Of a stretch of 43,868 nucleotides of DNA, positions 7,336-15,155 are shown in pieces. Each line of letters begins with the position of its first letter. Position 1 is the first letter of the stretch. Source of the DNA: JAJTFW01 sp031421935 (GTDB taxonomy: Bacteria > Bacteroidota > Bacteroidia > AKYH767-A > OLB10); contig JANOPQ010000205.1 of NCBI GenBank assembly GCA_031421935.1, positions 1 to 43,868 of the forward strand, read 5' to 3'. The translations under genes were made by a program, and so were the position numbers. The notes below the pieces were generated by a model that had not been told where the DNA came from, did no database searches, and worked only from the letters and a program-made list of their open reading frames with translations.

Positions 7336-7497
7336 ATGTTGCCTAAAATAAAATTCGATTTGAGTCGATTTCGATATTGGCGAAAGCGCCCAAGCAGATT
7401 CAATACCGACGCTACAAATTTAAATGCAGATGCATTTGACTGGGCTGTAATGCAATGTAGGTCGGCATTTTACAATAAACTTATCTCAAAAAACTAA
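7336..7497 (+). CDS. possible 53-residue hypothetical protein
   Basis: An ATG preceded by GGAGGTGCAGAA opens a 53-codon frame beginning MLPKIKFDLSRFRYWRKRP, rich in Arg/Lys at the start, and ending ISKN. Such a strong Shine-Dalgarno sequence is unusual in this window. I recognise no family. It could be chance, a remnant of a larger gene, or a small basic protein. Confidence 0.2.
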   Translation: MLPKIKFDLSRFRYWRKRPSRFNTDATNLNADAFDWAVMQCRSAFYNKLISKN

Positions 7498-7514
7498 AAG
7501 ATAATTAGTAAAAC

Positions 7515-7522
7515 TATCTTTG
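7515..7522 (+). promoter_or_regulatory. -7 element TATCTTTG of the ABC exporter
   Basis: TATCTTTG matches TAnnTTTG and lies 18 nt before the TTG start codon, which leaves a very short leader. No convincing -33 TTG is visible at the normal distance. Confidence 0.5.
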
Positions 7523-7540
7523 CGCTACTCCTAATTAATT

Positions 7541-9367
7541 TTGAAAAACTACTTCCGCCTCATCCGCTATATTCGACCGTACAAGAGTCGTGCAATCACT
7601 AGTGTTGTATTCAATTTATTAACTGTAGTGTTTTCACTTTTTTCATTAACGATGATCGTTCCGTTTTTGAATGTGCTTTTTAGTCAGGAAAGAAATTATG
7701 TATTAAAACCGTGGTCCGGATCTGTAAAAGTATTGCTGAATAATTTCAATTATTATTTAAGCGATTTTGTAGTGCAACACGGACAATTGGAAGCTTTGTC
7801 ATTTATTAGTTTGCTCGTAGTCGTTTTATTTTTCTTAAAAAATATTACTCGCTACATGGCCATGTATTATCTCGTTCCTATCCGCAACGGTGTGGTACGC
7901 GATATTCGACTCGATGTGTATTCAAAAATATTAACACTGCCCATTGGTTATTTTACCGATGAACGCAAGGGCGATATCATGGCGCGTGTAACGAACGATG
8001 TGCAAGAAGTAGAATGGGGCATTATGAATTCACTAGAAGCCGCATTTCGTGAACCCTTAAACATTATTATTTTTTTAATAACCATGTTTTCGATGAGCTC
8101 GGAACTAACATTGTTCGTGCTCGTATTATTACCCATCGCCGGATTACTCATTGGTCGCATCGGAAAAAGTCTGAAGAAAAAATCTTCTTTAGCACAAATA
8201 AAAGTGGGCGAGTTGCTCAGCAATTTGGATGAGTCGCTCGGTGGATTAAGAATCATTCACGCCTTCACCGCAGAAGAAAAATCGAAAGAGCGTTTTGGAA
8301 AAATCAACGAAGGATTGTATCGTATGCTCAACAAAATTGGTCGACGAAGAGATTTAGCATCTCCACTCAGCGAATTTTTGGGTGCTATGGTATTAACGAT
8401 TGTGATGTACTTCGGTGGACGATTAGTGTTAGGAGTAGATGCCAACTTAGAACCTTCTGAATTCATCGCCTTCATTGCTATTTTTTCTCAACTCATTCCG
8501 CCCGCAAAATCTCTCACCACAGCTTGGTACAATATTCAAAAGGGATTAGCATCGGCAGAGAGAATTTATCATATCCTCGACGCTCCGGTCGCAGTGAAGG
8601 ACATTGAAAATCCGAAAGAAATTAAATCATTCACACAAGGAGTCCGTTTTCAAAATGTTTCTTTTGCCTATCGAAAAGGCGATGGTGTCAACGTCCTTAA
8701 AAACATAAACCTCGACATCCCTCACGGTAAGACGATAGCGTTAGTGGGTCAATCGGGAAGCGGTAAAACGACATTAGCGGATATGCTTCCCCGTTATTAT
8801 GATCCCAACGAAGGTGAAATCTTAATGGATGGCATCAACATCCGCGAACTTCGCATTTTCGATTTGCGCAAGTTGTTGGGAGTAGTGACGCAAGAATCCA
8901 TTCTCTTTAATGACACCGTCTTCAACAATATTGCTTTTGGTATCGACAATGCCTCAGAAGCCGATGTGATCCACGCTGCGAAAGTCGCCAACGCGCACGA
9001 GTTCATCGCCGACATGCCCGAAGGATATCAAACCAATATCGGTGATCGTGGAGGAAAACTCAGTGGAGGACAACGTCAACGCATCAGCATTGCACGCGCA
9101 GTGTTAAAGAATCCGCCCATCCTCATCCTCGACGAAGCTACCTCCGCGCTCGATACCGAATCAGAACGTCTCGTACAAGATGCACTCACCAAACTCATGA
9201 AAGATCGCACGACTTTAGTAATAGCGCATCGCCTCTCCACCATCATCCACGCCGATCAAATCATCGTCATGAACAAAGCCGAAATTGTTGAAAGAGGAAC
9301 GCATAGTCAACTGATCGAACTAGGGGGATACTATAAAAAATTGTACGAGTTACAAACATTCCAGTGA
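7541..9367 (+). CDS. ABC exporter, MsbA/lipid-flippase type, fused membrane and ATPase domains
   Basis: This 608-residue half-transporter works as a dimer in the inner membrane. Residues 15-340 hold six membrane segments. The ATPase domain has Walker A GQSGSGKTT (403-411), Q-loop Q451, signature LSGGQ (507-511), Walker B ILILDE (527-532) and H-loop H563. Bacteroidota proteins of this layout are usually annotated MsbA or lipid A export, but the substrate cannot be read from the sequence. The start is TTG at 7541: the frame is closed by TAA at 7532-7534, and no ATG in frame precedes the first membrane segment. The gene is monocistronic; its stop codon overlaps the first base of a repeat arm. 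Confidence 0.93.
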   Translation: MKNYFRLIRYIRPYKSRAITSVVFNLLTVVFSLFSLTMIVPFLNVLFSQERNYVLKPWSGSVKVLLNNFNYYLSDFVVQHGQLEALSFISLLVVVLFFLKNITRYMAMYYLVPIRNGVVRDIRLDVYSKILTLPIGYFTDERKGDIMARVTNDVQEVEWGIMNSLEAAFREPLNIIIFLITMFSMSSELTLFVLVLLPIAGLLIGRIGKSLKKKSSLAQIKVGELLSNLDESLGGLRIIHAFTAEEKSKERFGKINEGLYRMLNKIGRRRDLASPLSEFLGAMVLTIVMYFGGRLVLGVDANLEPSEFIAFIAIFSQLIPPAKSLTTAWYNIQKGLASAERIYHILDAPVAVKDIENPKEIKSFTQGVRFQNVSFAYRKGDGVNVLKNINLDIPHGKTIALVGQSGSGKTTLADMLPRYYDPNEGEILMDGINIRELRIFDLRKLLGVVTQESILFNDTVFNNIAFGIDNASEADVIHAAKVANAHEFIADMPEGYQTNIGDRGGKLSGGQRQRISIARAVLKNPPILILDEATSALDTESERLVQDALTKLMKDRTTLVIAHRLSTIIHADQIIVMNKAEIVERGTHSQLIELGGYYKKLYELQTFQ

Positions 9368-9408
9368 TGCGAAATGCGAATGAACACGAAATGCGAAACA
9401 TGCGAAAT
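9366..9408. repeat. left arm of 43-bp inverted repeat around GxxExxY copy 2
   Basis: The segment starts GATGCGAAATGCGAATGAAC and continues with ACGAAATGCGAAACATGCGA. It matches the reverse complement of 10221-10263 at 41 of 43 positions. Further GCGAAATGC words, an AAGCTTCGGTAAGCAGG insert and a CCCTGAGC...GTCAAGGGG stretch continue to about 9555. Confidence 0.9.
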
Positions 9409-9613
9409 GCTTGCGCTGAGCTTTCCGAAGTGCGAATGAACCTACCTGTGCTAAAGCTTCGGTAAGCAGGCACGTCGCGAGGTTTCGCGATGCGAAAATA
9501 AACGAAAGATGCTTGCCCTGAGCAAAGTCAAGGGGTTTGCCGAGGGGAGAAATGCTTGAGCTTTGCTTTTTTATCGGCAAATTGTTTCAGATTTCTTTTT
9601 TGAAATGCAGTAA

Positions 9614-10024
9614 TTAATTGCTTGTAATATTTTGACGTAGTGGAATCAAATTTTTATTTACTACCCTTTTGTAAGTAACTTTATCGTATCCAAAGTGAAT
9701 TAAAATTCCAAGATCTAGTTTTAAAGCTGCCATGTATTTTTCGATTTGAATAATGTTATTAAAATGTAGTTGTGGTCGTTTCTTTATTTCAATGACAATA
9801 AGTTCTTCAATAACGAAATCTGCGTATCCAATACCAACTGTTTGACCTTCGTATAAAACCTTGGTTCTTACTTGCTCTTTAAAATTGATATTTTGAGATT
9901 TTAATTCAATGGCTAAAGCATTTTGGTAAACAGATTCAGGATGACCTCCACCTAATTTATAATAAACGGCGAAGCATGCTTTCATAATATTGTAGGAAAG
10001 TTCAGGATGAATAATTTTATTCAT
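9614..10024 (-). CDS. GxxExxY family protein (PD-(D/E)XK nuclease-like), copy 2
   Basis: This 136-residue protein is of the same family as 4115-4570 but only distantly similar. GHPESVY at 27-33 is the signature motif. D69 in GIGYADFVIEE with E79-I-K81 in VIEIKK fits the PD-(D/E)XK core, and the C-terminal IIQIEKYMAALKLDLGILIHFG segment is typical. I chose ATG 10024 (MNKIIHPELSYNIM), which fits the family; the frame extends six codons to 10042. It is bracketed by an almost perfect 43-bp inverted repeat (9366-9408 and 10221-10263) of different sequence from that around copy 1. The function is unknown to me. Confidence 0.88.
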   Translation of the reverse strand: MNKIIHPELSYNIMKACFAVYYKLGGGHPESVYQNALAIELKSQNINFKEQVRTKVLYEGQTVGIGYADFVIEELIVIEIKKRPQLHFNNIIQIEKYMAALKLDLGILIHFGYDKVTYKRVVNKNLIPLRQNITSN

Positions 10025-10191
10025 TGGTTTATTTTTATGCAAAACTCCACAACGATTTTTAATTAGTCGTATAATAAATACTTATACTCGTTTAAATACG
10101 GCTACAAGCAATTTTTAATTTGATTTTCACCTTTTTTCACCCCAAAATCTTCAATTTTCGCACTTTTCAATACTTAGTATCAACAATTCAC

Positions 10192-10206
10192 TCCCGATAG
10201 CTATCG
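10192..10206. repeat. dispersed palindrome, copy 4 (right end lost)
   Basis: TCCCGATAGCTATCG is followed by CATT instead of GGA. It sits 14 bases before the right arm of the inverted repeat around GxxExxY copy 2. Confidence 0.75.
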
Positions 10207-10220
10207 CATTTTTAACAAGA

Positions 10221-10263
10221 ATTTCGCATCTTTCGCATTTCGTGTTCATTCGCATTTCGCGTC
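10221..10263. repeat. right arm of 43-bp inverted repeat around GxxExxY copy 2
   Basis: It is the reverse complement of 9366-9408 with two mismatches. The separation between arms is 812 bases, with the GxxExxY gene inside. Confidence 0.9.
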
Positions 10264-10283
10264 GTTCGAACATTTCGCTTCAT

Positions 10284-10315
10284 TTTCGCATTTCGTGTTC
10301 ATTCGCTTTTCGCGT
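10284..10315. repeat. extra partial copy of the right repeat arm
   Basis: The segment repeats TTCGCATTTCGTGTTCATTC and ends in TTTTCGCGTC. It has the same orientation as the right arm and ends 30 bases before the deoC start codon. Confidence 0.8.
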
Positions 10316-10345
10316 CATCAGGATTTTCGTAATTTCATCCCCGCT

Positions 10346-11230
10346 ATGATCACCTCCCCCCCCATTGATTCCGTCTCTATCGAAGAACGTATCGCCCGCT
10401 TCACCAAGCGCTCTATCAAGAATGAATCTAAGATGCACGCTCTTAAGTTGGCCATGAGTATGATGGACCTCACCACCCTCGAGGCAAAGGATACTCCTGG
10501 AAAGGTGCGTCAGCTTTGTGCGAAGGCAATGCGACCTTATGATGCCATGCCCGACTTACCATCTGCCGCTGCGGTTTGTGTGTATCCTACCATGGTGCGC
10601 GTAGCGAAAGAAGCTTTAGGTAATAGCGGTGTGAAGGTAGCCGCCGTGGCCACTGCATTTCCCAGTGGAATGAGTACCCGAAAAGTGAAACTAGATGAAA
10701 CCAAGTTTGCCGTAAATGAAGGCGCCGATGAAATTGATATGGTCATCTCTCGCGGACATTTTTTAGCAGGAGAATATAATTATGTGTTTGATGAAATTGC
10801 GGCTGTGAAAGAAGCTTGCGGAGAAGCTCACCTCAAAGTAATTTTAGAAACTGGAGAGTTAAGTACACTCGACAATGTGCGAAAAGCATCCGACATCGCC
10901 ATGTATGCCGGTGCCGATTTTATAAAAACATCCACCGGAAAAGTTCAACCCGCAGCAACATTGCCCGTGACATTAGTCATGCTTGAAGCCATTCGTGATT
11001 TTTATTATAAAGAAGGAAAGATGATTGGAATGAAACCCGCAGGTGGAATTGCAACAGCGAAATTAGCCATTCAATATTTGGTAGTCCTAAATGAAACACT
11101 CGGCGAAGCATGGATGAACCCAAACTATTTCCGCTTCGGTGCTTCTTCTTTAGCCAACGATTTATTAATGCAAATTGTAAAACAAACTACTGGTGTTTAT
11201 CAAAGCGGTGATTATTTCTCGAAGGATTGA
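10346..11230 (+). CDS. deoC: deoxyribose-phosphate aldolase
   Basis: This 294-residue class I aldolase splits 2-deoxyribose 5-phosphate into glyceraldehyde 3-phosphate and acetaldehyde in deoxynucleoside catabolism. The Schiff-base lysine is K194 in DFIKTSTGK. D131 in DEIDMVI and K230 in GMKPAGGI complete the proton relay (E. coli D102, K167, K201). I chose ATG 10346; the frame is open from 10295, but that extra part would be translated repeat DNA. The N-terminal 40 residues extend beyond short bacterial DeoC forms, as in the longer DeoC subfamily. The gene stands alone, without other nucleoside genes. Confidence 0.95.
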   Translation: MITSPPIDSVSIEERIARFTKRSIKNESKMHALKLAMSMMDLTTLEAKDTPGKVRQLCAKAMRPYDAMPDLPSAAAVCVYPTMVRVAKEALGNSGVKVAAVATAFPSGMSTRKVKLDETKFAVNEGADEIDMVISRGHFLAGEYNYVFDEIAAVKEACGEAHLKVILETGELSTLDNVRKASDIAMYAGADFIKTSTGKVQPAATLPVTLVMLEAIRDFYYKEGKMIGMKPAGGIATAKLAIQYLVVLNETLGEAWMNPNYFRFGASSLANDLLMQIVKQTTGVYQSGDYFSKD

Positions 11231-11590
11231 ATTAGGATACGAACTTGCCTGCAGCAAGCAGGTTACGAATTCACGAATGCGCAAATTCGCAGATACGTTA
11301 GGATACGAATACACGAAAAATCGAATAGACGAATTTCAAAAATCTAAATTAAAATTTGAATTTTTATCAATCGATTAGCAAATCCTAATTTATCCTAATA
11401 ATCCGCGTCATCAGCGTTCAAATGATGGATCTATATTCTGCGATAATCAATCATAAAAAATCATCACCAATCATAGCAAATCTGCGGCCCATCGATTATT
11501 GTCACTGCGAAAAATATAATCCACACCTATTTTTTTATGATGGTTGTAATTAAAATGAATTTAGCTACTTTTATTAATTGTTAAAATGGA
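11231..11590. other. gene-free stretch with GGATACGAA and AATCAT words
   Basis: AGGATACGAA occurs at about 11234 and 11300, with ACGAATTCACGAATGCGCAA and ACACGAA variants between. A CCTGC-AGCAA-GCAGG hairpin lies at about 11250-11264. Then come AATCCTAA, AATCATAAAAAATCATC and CATCAGCGTTC words of the kind that fill intergenic DNA elsewhere. No gene is supported. Confidence 0.6.
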
Positions 11591-12556
11591 ATGATTAAAC
11601 GCTTTATCTTATTGACATTTCTATGTATGCCGTTATTTTTAACGGCACAAACTAATCTTGTTCCAAACCCAGGTTTTGAAAGTTATAGCTCCTGTCCACA
11701 ATTTCCACCTGATGGAAATATTGATAAAGCCTATCCTTGGTTTCAGCCTTGGACTAATTTAAATTCAAGTGATTTTTTTCATGTTTGTGATACAATAGAT
11801 CAAATGATGTCTGTGCCTTATAATTTTGGTGGGTATCAATGGCCATATAATGGAAATGGATATGCTGGAATTGGTTGTATTGCTCCTTTGTCACCTAATT
11901 TAGGGCGAGAGTATTTGGAAGTTGAACTAACGGACAGTCTTACAGCTGGATTTACATATGATGTTTCATATTATGTAAGTCTGGGTGATACATCACAATA
12001 TGCATGTAATAATATTGGGGTTCATTTTTCAGATACGGTTATTTTGTATAATACCTCGATATCAAATGTGCTTTTGAATGTACCTTTTCATGTATTTTCA
12101 CAATTGATTATAACCGAAATGGTAGGATGGTATTTAATCTCAGGAAAATATACCGCAAATGGTGGAGAAAAGTATATGGTAGTTGGTAATTTTTTGAATG
12201 ATATTTCCACTTCATATATAAGTACTGGAAATGGATCACAACCTTGGGCTTACTACTACTTCGACGATTTCAACGTGAGTCTCGACAGTACTACTTCGCT
12301 TGAAGAATTGAAGATTGACGATATCGTTATTTCTCCCAACCCATCAACGGATGTGTTTACCGTTTCAACGAAGTACGGTTTTCTTTTGAATGGAAAAGTG
12401 GAAGCATTTAATTTGGAAGGACAACTAATTATATCGCAGGAAATACGCAGCGAACAGAAATTCACCATCGACTTGAAAAATTTTGCTAGTGGAGTTTATC
12501 TGTTGAAAATGAAATTGGGAGATCGTATGGTTGTTCGGAAGTTGGTGAAGATGTAA
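11591..12556 (+). CDS. secreted protein with T9SS type A sorting domain
   Basis: This 321-residue protein has a signal peptide (1-19, cleaved near LTAQ). The N-terminal domain begins NLVPNPGFESYSSCP and looks like a beta-rich, carbohydrate-binding-like module common in Bacteroidota secreted proteins. Residues of about 245-321 form a T9SS type A C-terminal sorting domain (ISPNPSTDVFTV ... GVYLLKMKLGDRMVVRKLVKM). It is thus exported by type IX secretion to the surface or medium. The start ATG 11591 directly precedes the signal peptide. No enzyme motif is seen and the function is unknown. Confidence 0.88.
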   Translation: MIKRFILLTFLCMPLFLTAQTNLVPNPGFESYSSCPQFPPDGNIDKAYPWFQPWTNLNSSDFFHVCDTIDQMMSVPYNFGGYQWPYNGNGYAGIGCIAPLSPNLGREYLEVELTDSLTAGFTYDVSYYVSLGDTSQYACNNIGVHFSDTVILYNTSISNVLLNVPFHVFSQLIITEMVGWYLISGKYTANGGEKYMVVGNFLNDISTSYISTGNGSQPWAYYYFDDFNVSLDSTTSLEELKIDDIVISPNPSTDVFTVSTKYGFLLNGKVEAFNLEGQLIISQEIRSEQKFTIDLKNFASGVYLLKMKLGDRMVVRKLVKM

Positions 12557-12624
12557 CTGAAAGTTCATCTAACCTAAAAATCGATTTACTAATTTGATAA
12601 TTCTTTGCTTCTTAAACGAAAAAA

Positions 12625-12659
12625 ATCGCGAAGCATTGAATTTACAATGGCCTCGCGAT
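12625..12659 (-). terminator. rho-independent terminator of the S41 peptidase gene
   Basis: On the - strand ATCGCGA-GGC-CATTG, a TAAATT loop and CAATG-CT-TCGCGAT are followed directly by seven T. The stem is GC-rich at its base. Confidence 0.85.
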
Positions 12660-12711
12660 CCTTCATTACTATGTTATAATTTATTAATCAATTCTGAATT
12701 CTTAATTCTGA

Positions 12712-12729
12712 TCCCGATAGCTATCGGGA
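12712..12729. repeat. dispersed 18-bp palindrome, copy 5
   Basis: A perfect copy lies between the S41 peptidase stop codon (one base away) and its terminator, flanked by AATTCTGAATTCTTAATTCTGA. Confidence 0.9.
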
Positions 12730-12730
12730 C

Positions 12731-14332
12731 TTAATTACCAGCGATCTTCATCTTTTCAAAACTATCATCGTCCAACGACTCCAACGCTTTTTCTACAAAT
12801 ACATTGATGTCATTGATGACATAATAATAGGCGCTCGTATTCCAAAGATCGCGTGCAATAAGTGCTTTGAGTTGTGTGCGTATCAGTTTATCTGAGGTTT
12901 TTAATCCTTCTTCATTTTTCTTAGTTCCTTTCTTCTCGGCGTACTCCACAAATTTGTTGACGAATTCATTTGTCATCTCAAATCCTTTCTTAAACTCATA
13001 CACATCTTTGTATTGCGCTTTTAAGGTAGCTCTGTTCTCATCAACATACGTTAATGTGAAATCATTCATCACACCGTTTCTTCTGATGTCATCATAGTAG
13101 CGTGAACTTAAACTGGTGTCGAGCGCAACGAAGATATCGGGCATAATACCACCACCGCCATACACTGTTCTTCCGCCATTGGTTTCGTATTTTAATGAAT
13201 CGTTGAAAGCGATGCTGTCGGCATGATAGAGTTCACCGTGCTCGAAACGTTTGCTTAAATCCATTTCATAATTTTCATCACCTGATTCATATGCTTTTTG
13301 AATGCATCTTCCGCTGGGTGTATGATAACGTGCAATCGTCAATCGTACTGCAGATCCATCAGGAAGAGGAAAAGGTTTTTGAACCAATCCTTTTGCAAAC
13401 GTTCTTCTTCCAATCACTAATCCACGATCCCAATCTTGAATAGCACCTGAAACAATTTCACTCGCTGATGCTGAACTTTCGTCAACAAGAAGAATTAATT
13501 TTCCTTTTTCCCATCCACCGGTATTGGTAGAGTATGATTCTTGTTTTGGATTATTTCTTCCTTCAGTATAAACAATTCGTTTTCCCATACTCAAAAATTC
13601 ATCTGCTAATTCTATCGCTCTGTTCAAGTATCCGCCACCGTTACCACTTAAATCCAAAATCAAACTTTGAATATTGTACTTTTCTTTTAAATCTTTTAAT
13701 GCTAATTGAAATTCATCAACCGTAGTGTCTGCGAATCTAGAAATCTTGATGTAACCAACACCAGGAGCTGCTTGATAAGATGCTTCAACACTGTACAACG
13801 GAATTTTATCGCGAGTAATGTTATACACGATTAAATCGGGAGTAAGTCGACGAGCAATACTTACTTTTACTTTCGTGCCTTTGTCGCCACGAAGTTTTTT
13901 CAGTACATCGTTATTTTTTATTCCAGTCCCAGCAACAAGAGAGTCGTTGATCATTACGATTCTGTCGCCAGAACGTATTCCCAATTTTTCACTCGGACCG
14001 CCGCTGATGGTTTGTGTAACCATGATGGTATCATCCAAAATATTAAATTGAATTCCGACACCTTCAAATTTTCCAACCAAGGGTTCGTTGGTGGCTTTTA
14101 ATTCATCGGCAGGAATATATACCGAATGCGGATCCAAATCTTTCAGTAAGGCGCGTATTGCACTTTCTGTTACTTTATTTTGATCCACGGAATCAACGTA
14201 AGCATAACTTACCATATTTAGGAGCGCATCAAATTTTTGGGAGGCCGCTGCGTTTTGTGCCACGCTTTGCAAACTCATACTTACGCTTACAGCGATAAGT
14301 AAAAATATTTTTGACCAATTTTTCATTTTCAT
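12731..14332 (-). CDS. S41 family C-terminal processing peptidase (CtpA/Prc-like)
   Basis: This 533-residue serine protease has a signal peptide (about 1-25, cleaved near SVAQ), so it is exported. A PDZ domain follows at about 85-165 (GKFEGVGIQFNI ... SEKLGIRSGDRIVMIND). The catalytic S41 domain has the Ser/Lys dyad S289 in SSASASEIVSG and K314 in RTFAKGLVQ, exactly 25 residues apart as in CtpA and Prc. A C-terminal helical extension (about 410-533) is typical of Bacteroidota members. Such enzymes trim the C-termini of exported proteins. The gene appears monocistronic, with a terminator at 12625-12659. The first ATG was chosen; ATG two codons later is equally possible. Confidence 0.94.
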   Translation of the reverse strand: MKMKNWSKIFLLIAVSVSMSLQSVAQNAAASQKFDALLNMVSYAYVDSVDQNKVTESAIRALLKDLDPHSVYIPADELKATNEPLVGKFEGVGIQFNILDDTIMVTQTISGGPSEKLGIRSGDRIVMINDSLVAGTGIKNNDVLKKLRGDKGTKVKVSIARRLTPDLIVYNITRDKIPLYSVEASYQAAPGVGYIKISRFADTTVDEFQLALKDLKEKYNIQSLILDLSGNGGGYLNRAIELADEFLSMGKRIVYTEGRNNPKQESYSTNTGGWEKGKLILLVDESSASASEIVSGAIQDWDRGLVIGRRTFAKGLVQKPFPLPDGSAVRLTIARYHTPSGRCIQKAYESGDENYEMDLSKRFEHGELYHADSIAFNDSLKYETNGGRTVYGGGGIMPDIFVALDTSLSSRYYDDIRRNGVMNDFTLTYVDENRATLKAQYKDVYEFKKGFEMTNEFVNKFVEYAEKKGTKKNEEGLKTSDKLIRTQLKALIARDLWNTSAYYYVINDINVFVEKALESLDDDSFEKMKIAGN

Positions 14333-14430
14333 TATGTTCTTTCTCTTCTTGGTGTTAAGGTTTGACGTAAAAATCTATAAATTATTGTACGTTGGTATTT
14401 TATTTACATTCGAGTGGCAAGATAAAGAAA

Positions 14431-14457
14431 GCCACCACAAAAAATGATTGCAGTGGC
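14431..14457 (-). terminator. probable terminator downstream of ferritin
   Basis: On the - strand GCCAC and GTGGC enclose a 17-nt loop and are followed by TTTCTTTAT. The stem is short and the T-run broken, so this is only probable. Confidence 0.4.
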
Positions 14458-14513
14458 CCTATTTCTTACAACATAGTGATATTAATAACTCTGTAGAATT
14501 GAGTTATTGCTGT

Positions 14514-15014
14514 TTACGCTCCCTCAGGATTCATCGTCTCCAAATCTCTGTCGAAGAGGTACATACCGCCTTTGTCTCCGCCAATTAGGTTGAGTTTGTC
14601 CAATAAATTACGGGCTAAACGCTCCTCTTCAATTTGCTCTGCTACGTACCATTGTAGGAAGTTATGCGTCGTATAATCTTTTTCAGCGAGGCAATTATCG
14701 ACCAGTTTATTGATTTCATCGCTCACTTTAACTTCATGTTTCAACAGTTGTTCAAACACTTCATTCACGTTTTTAAAGTTAACGGGTGGACTTTTTAAAG
14801 CTGGTAATTGAGAAACGCCACCACGCTCATTCACGAATTTGATTAGCTTCAACATGTGTTGACGCTCTTCATCGCTGTGTCGATAAAGGAAGGCACTTAC
14901 TCCATTATAGCCTGAGCGTTCGGCCCAAGAGGCCATCGCTAAATAAAATTGTGAGGAGTCCGACTCCATGGCTACTTGCTGATTCAGCAGTTTTTCTATT
15001 TTCTTTGAGATCAT
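14514..15014 (-). CDS. ftnA: bacterial ferritin, iron storage
   Basis: This 166-residue non-haem ferritin oxidises Fe(II) and stores iron in a 24-mer cage. The ferroxidase ligands fall at the same numbers as in E. coli FtnA: E17, E50, H53, E94, Q127 and E130. The four-helix bundle is complete, with a short E helix and the tail MYLFDRDLETMNPEGA. Start ATG 15014 gives the family N-terminus. It lies just downstream of the biosynthetic operon on the same strand but has its own promoter-like sequence and probably does not belong to that pathway. Confidence 0.96.
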   Translation of the reverse strand: MISKKIEKLLNQQVAMESDSSQFYLAMASWAERSGYNGVSAFLYRHSDEERQHMLKLIKFVNERGGVSQLPALKSPPVNFKNVNEVFEQLLKHEVKVSDEINKLVDNCLAEKDYTTHNFLQWYVAEQIEEERLARNLLDKLNLIGGDKGGMYLFDRDLETMNPEGA

Positions 15015-15034
15015 GATCAGTTTATTTTAAAAGG

Positions 15035-15064
15035 TAAATTTAATGTGTTTTCTGTTAATAACAA
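15035..15064 (-). promoter_or_regulatory. candidate ferritin promoter
   Basis: On the - strand TTG (15064-15062), a 19-nt spacer and TAAATTTA (15042-15035) are near the Bacteroidota consensus, with A in place of the last G. No Fur-type box was recognised. Confidence 0.35.
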
Positions 15065-15106
15065 CAATTGTAGGACGTTTGAGTTTCTGAATGATTGTAA
15101 TTTTTT

Positions 15107-15138
15107 AAAAAATTGAAGATTTTTCCTCTTTTTTCAAT
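15107..15138 (-). terminator. possible terminator of the biosynthetic operon
   Basis: On the - strand ATTGAA and TTCAAT enclose a purine-rich loop and are followed by TTTTTT. The stem is only six pairs and AT-rich, so confidence is low. It lies 18 bases past the phosphopantetheinyl transferase stop. Confidence 0.35.
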
Positions 15139-15155
15139 CTAGGAAACATATTTGT

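Larger units (their letters stand above)
7150..7540. other. gap between pirin and ABC exporter, no secure gene
   Basis: The gap starts AT-rich, then has a GC-rich patch with GGCCGGGGGCC near 7207-7217. It also contains the inverted repeat AAATGCA-GA-TGCATTT (7422-7437), one short open frame with a Shine-Dalgarno-like sequence (7336-7497) and the exporter promoter. Confidence 0.6.
10025..10345. other. gap between GxxExxY copy 2 and deoC
   Basis: The gap is AT-rich up to 10190. A degraded 18-bp palindrome (10192-10206), the right repeat arm and a further partial copy (10284-10315) follow. No gene is seen. Any deoC promoter must lie within or right after the repeats; no full consensus was found. 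Confidence 0.6.

Noticed and set aside
11193..11378. 61-codon frame after deoC
   Set aside because: It begins inside deoC in another frame and reads the GGATACGAA word repeat.
14514..15014. Ferritin as part of the biosynthetic cluster
   Set aside because: It is a plain FtnA with its own promoter-like element and a possible terminator before it; nothing in the predicted product requires iron storage.
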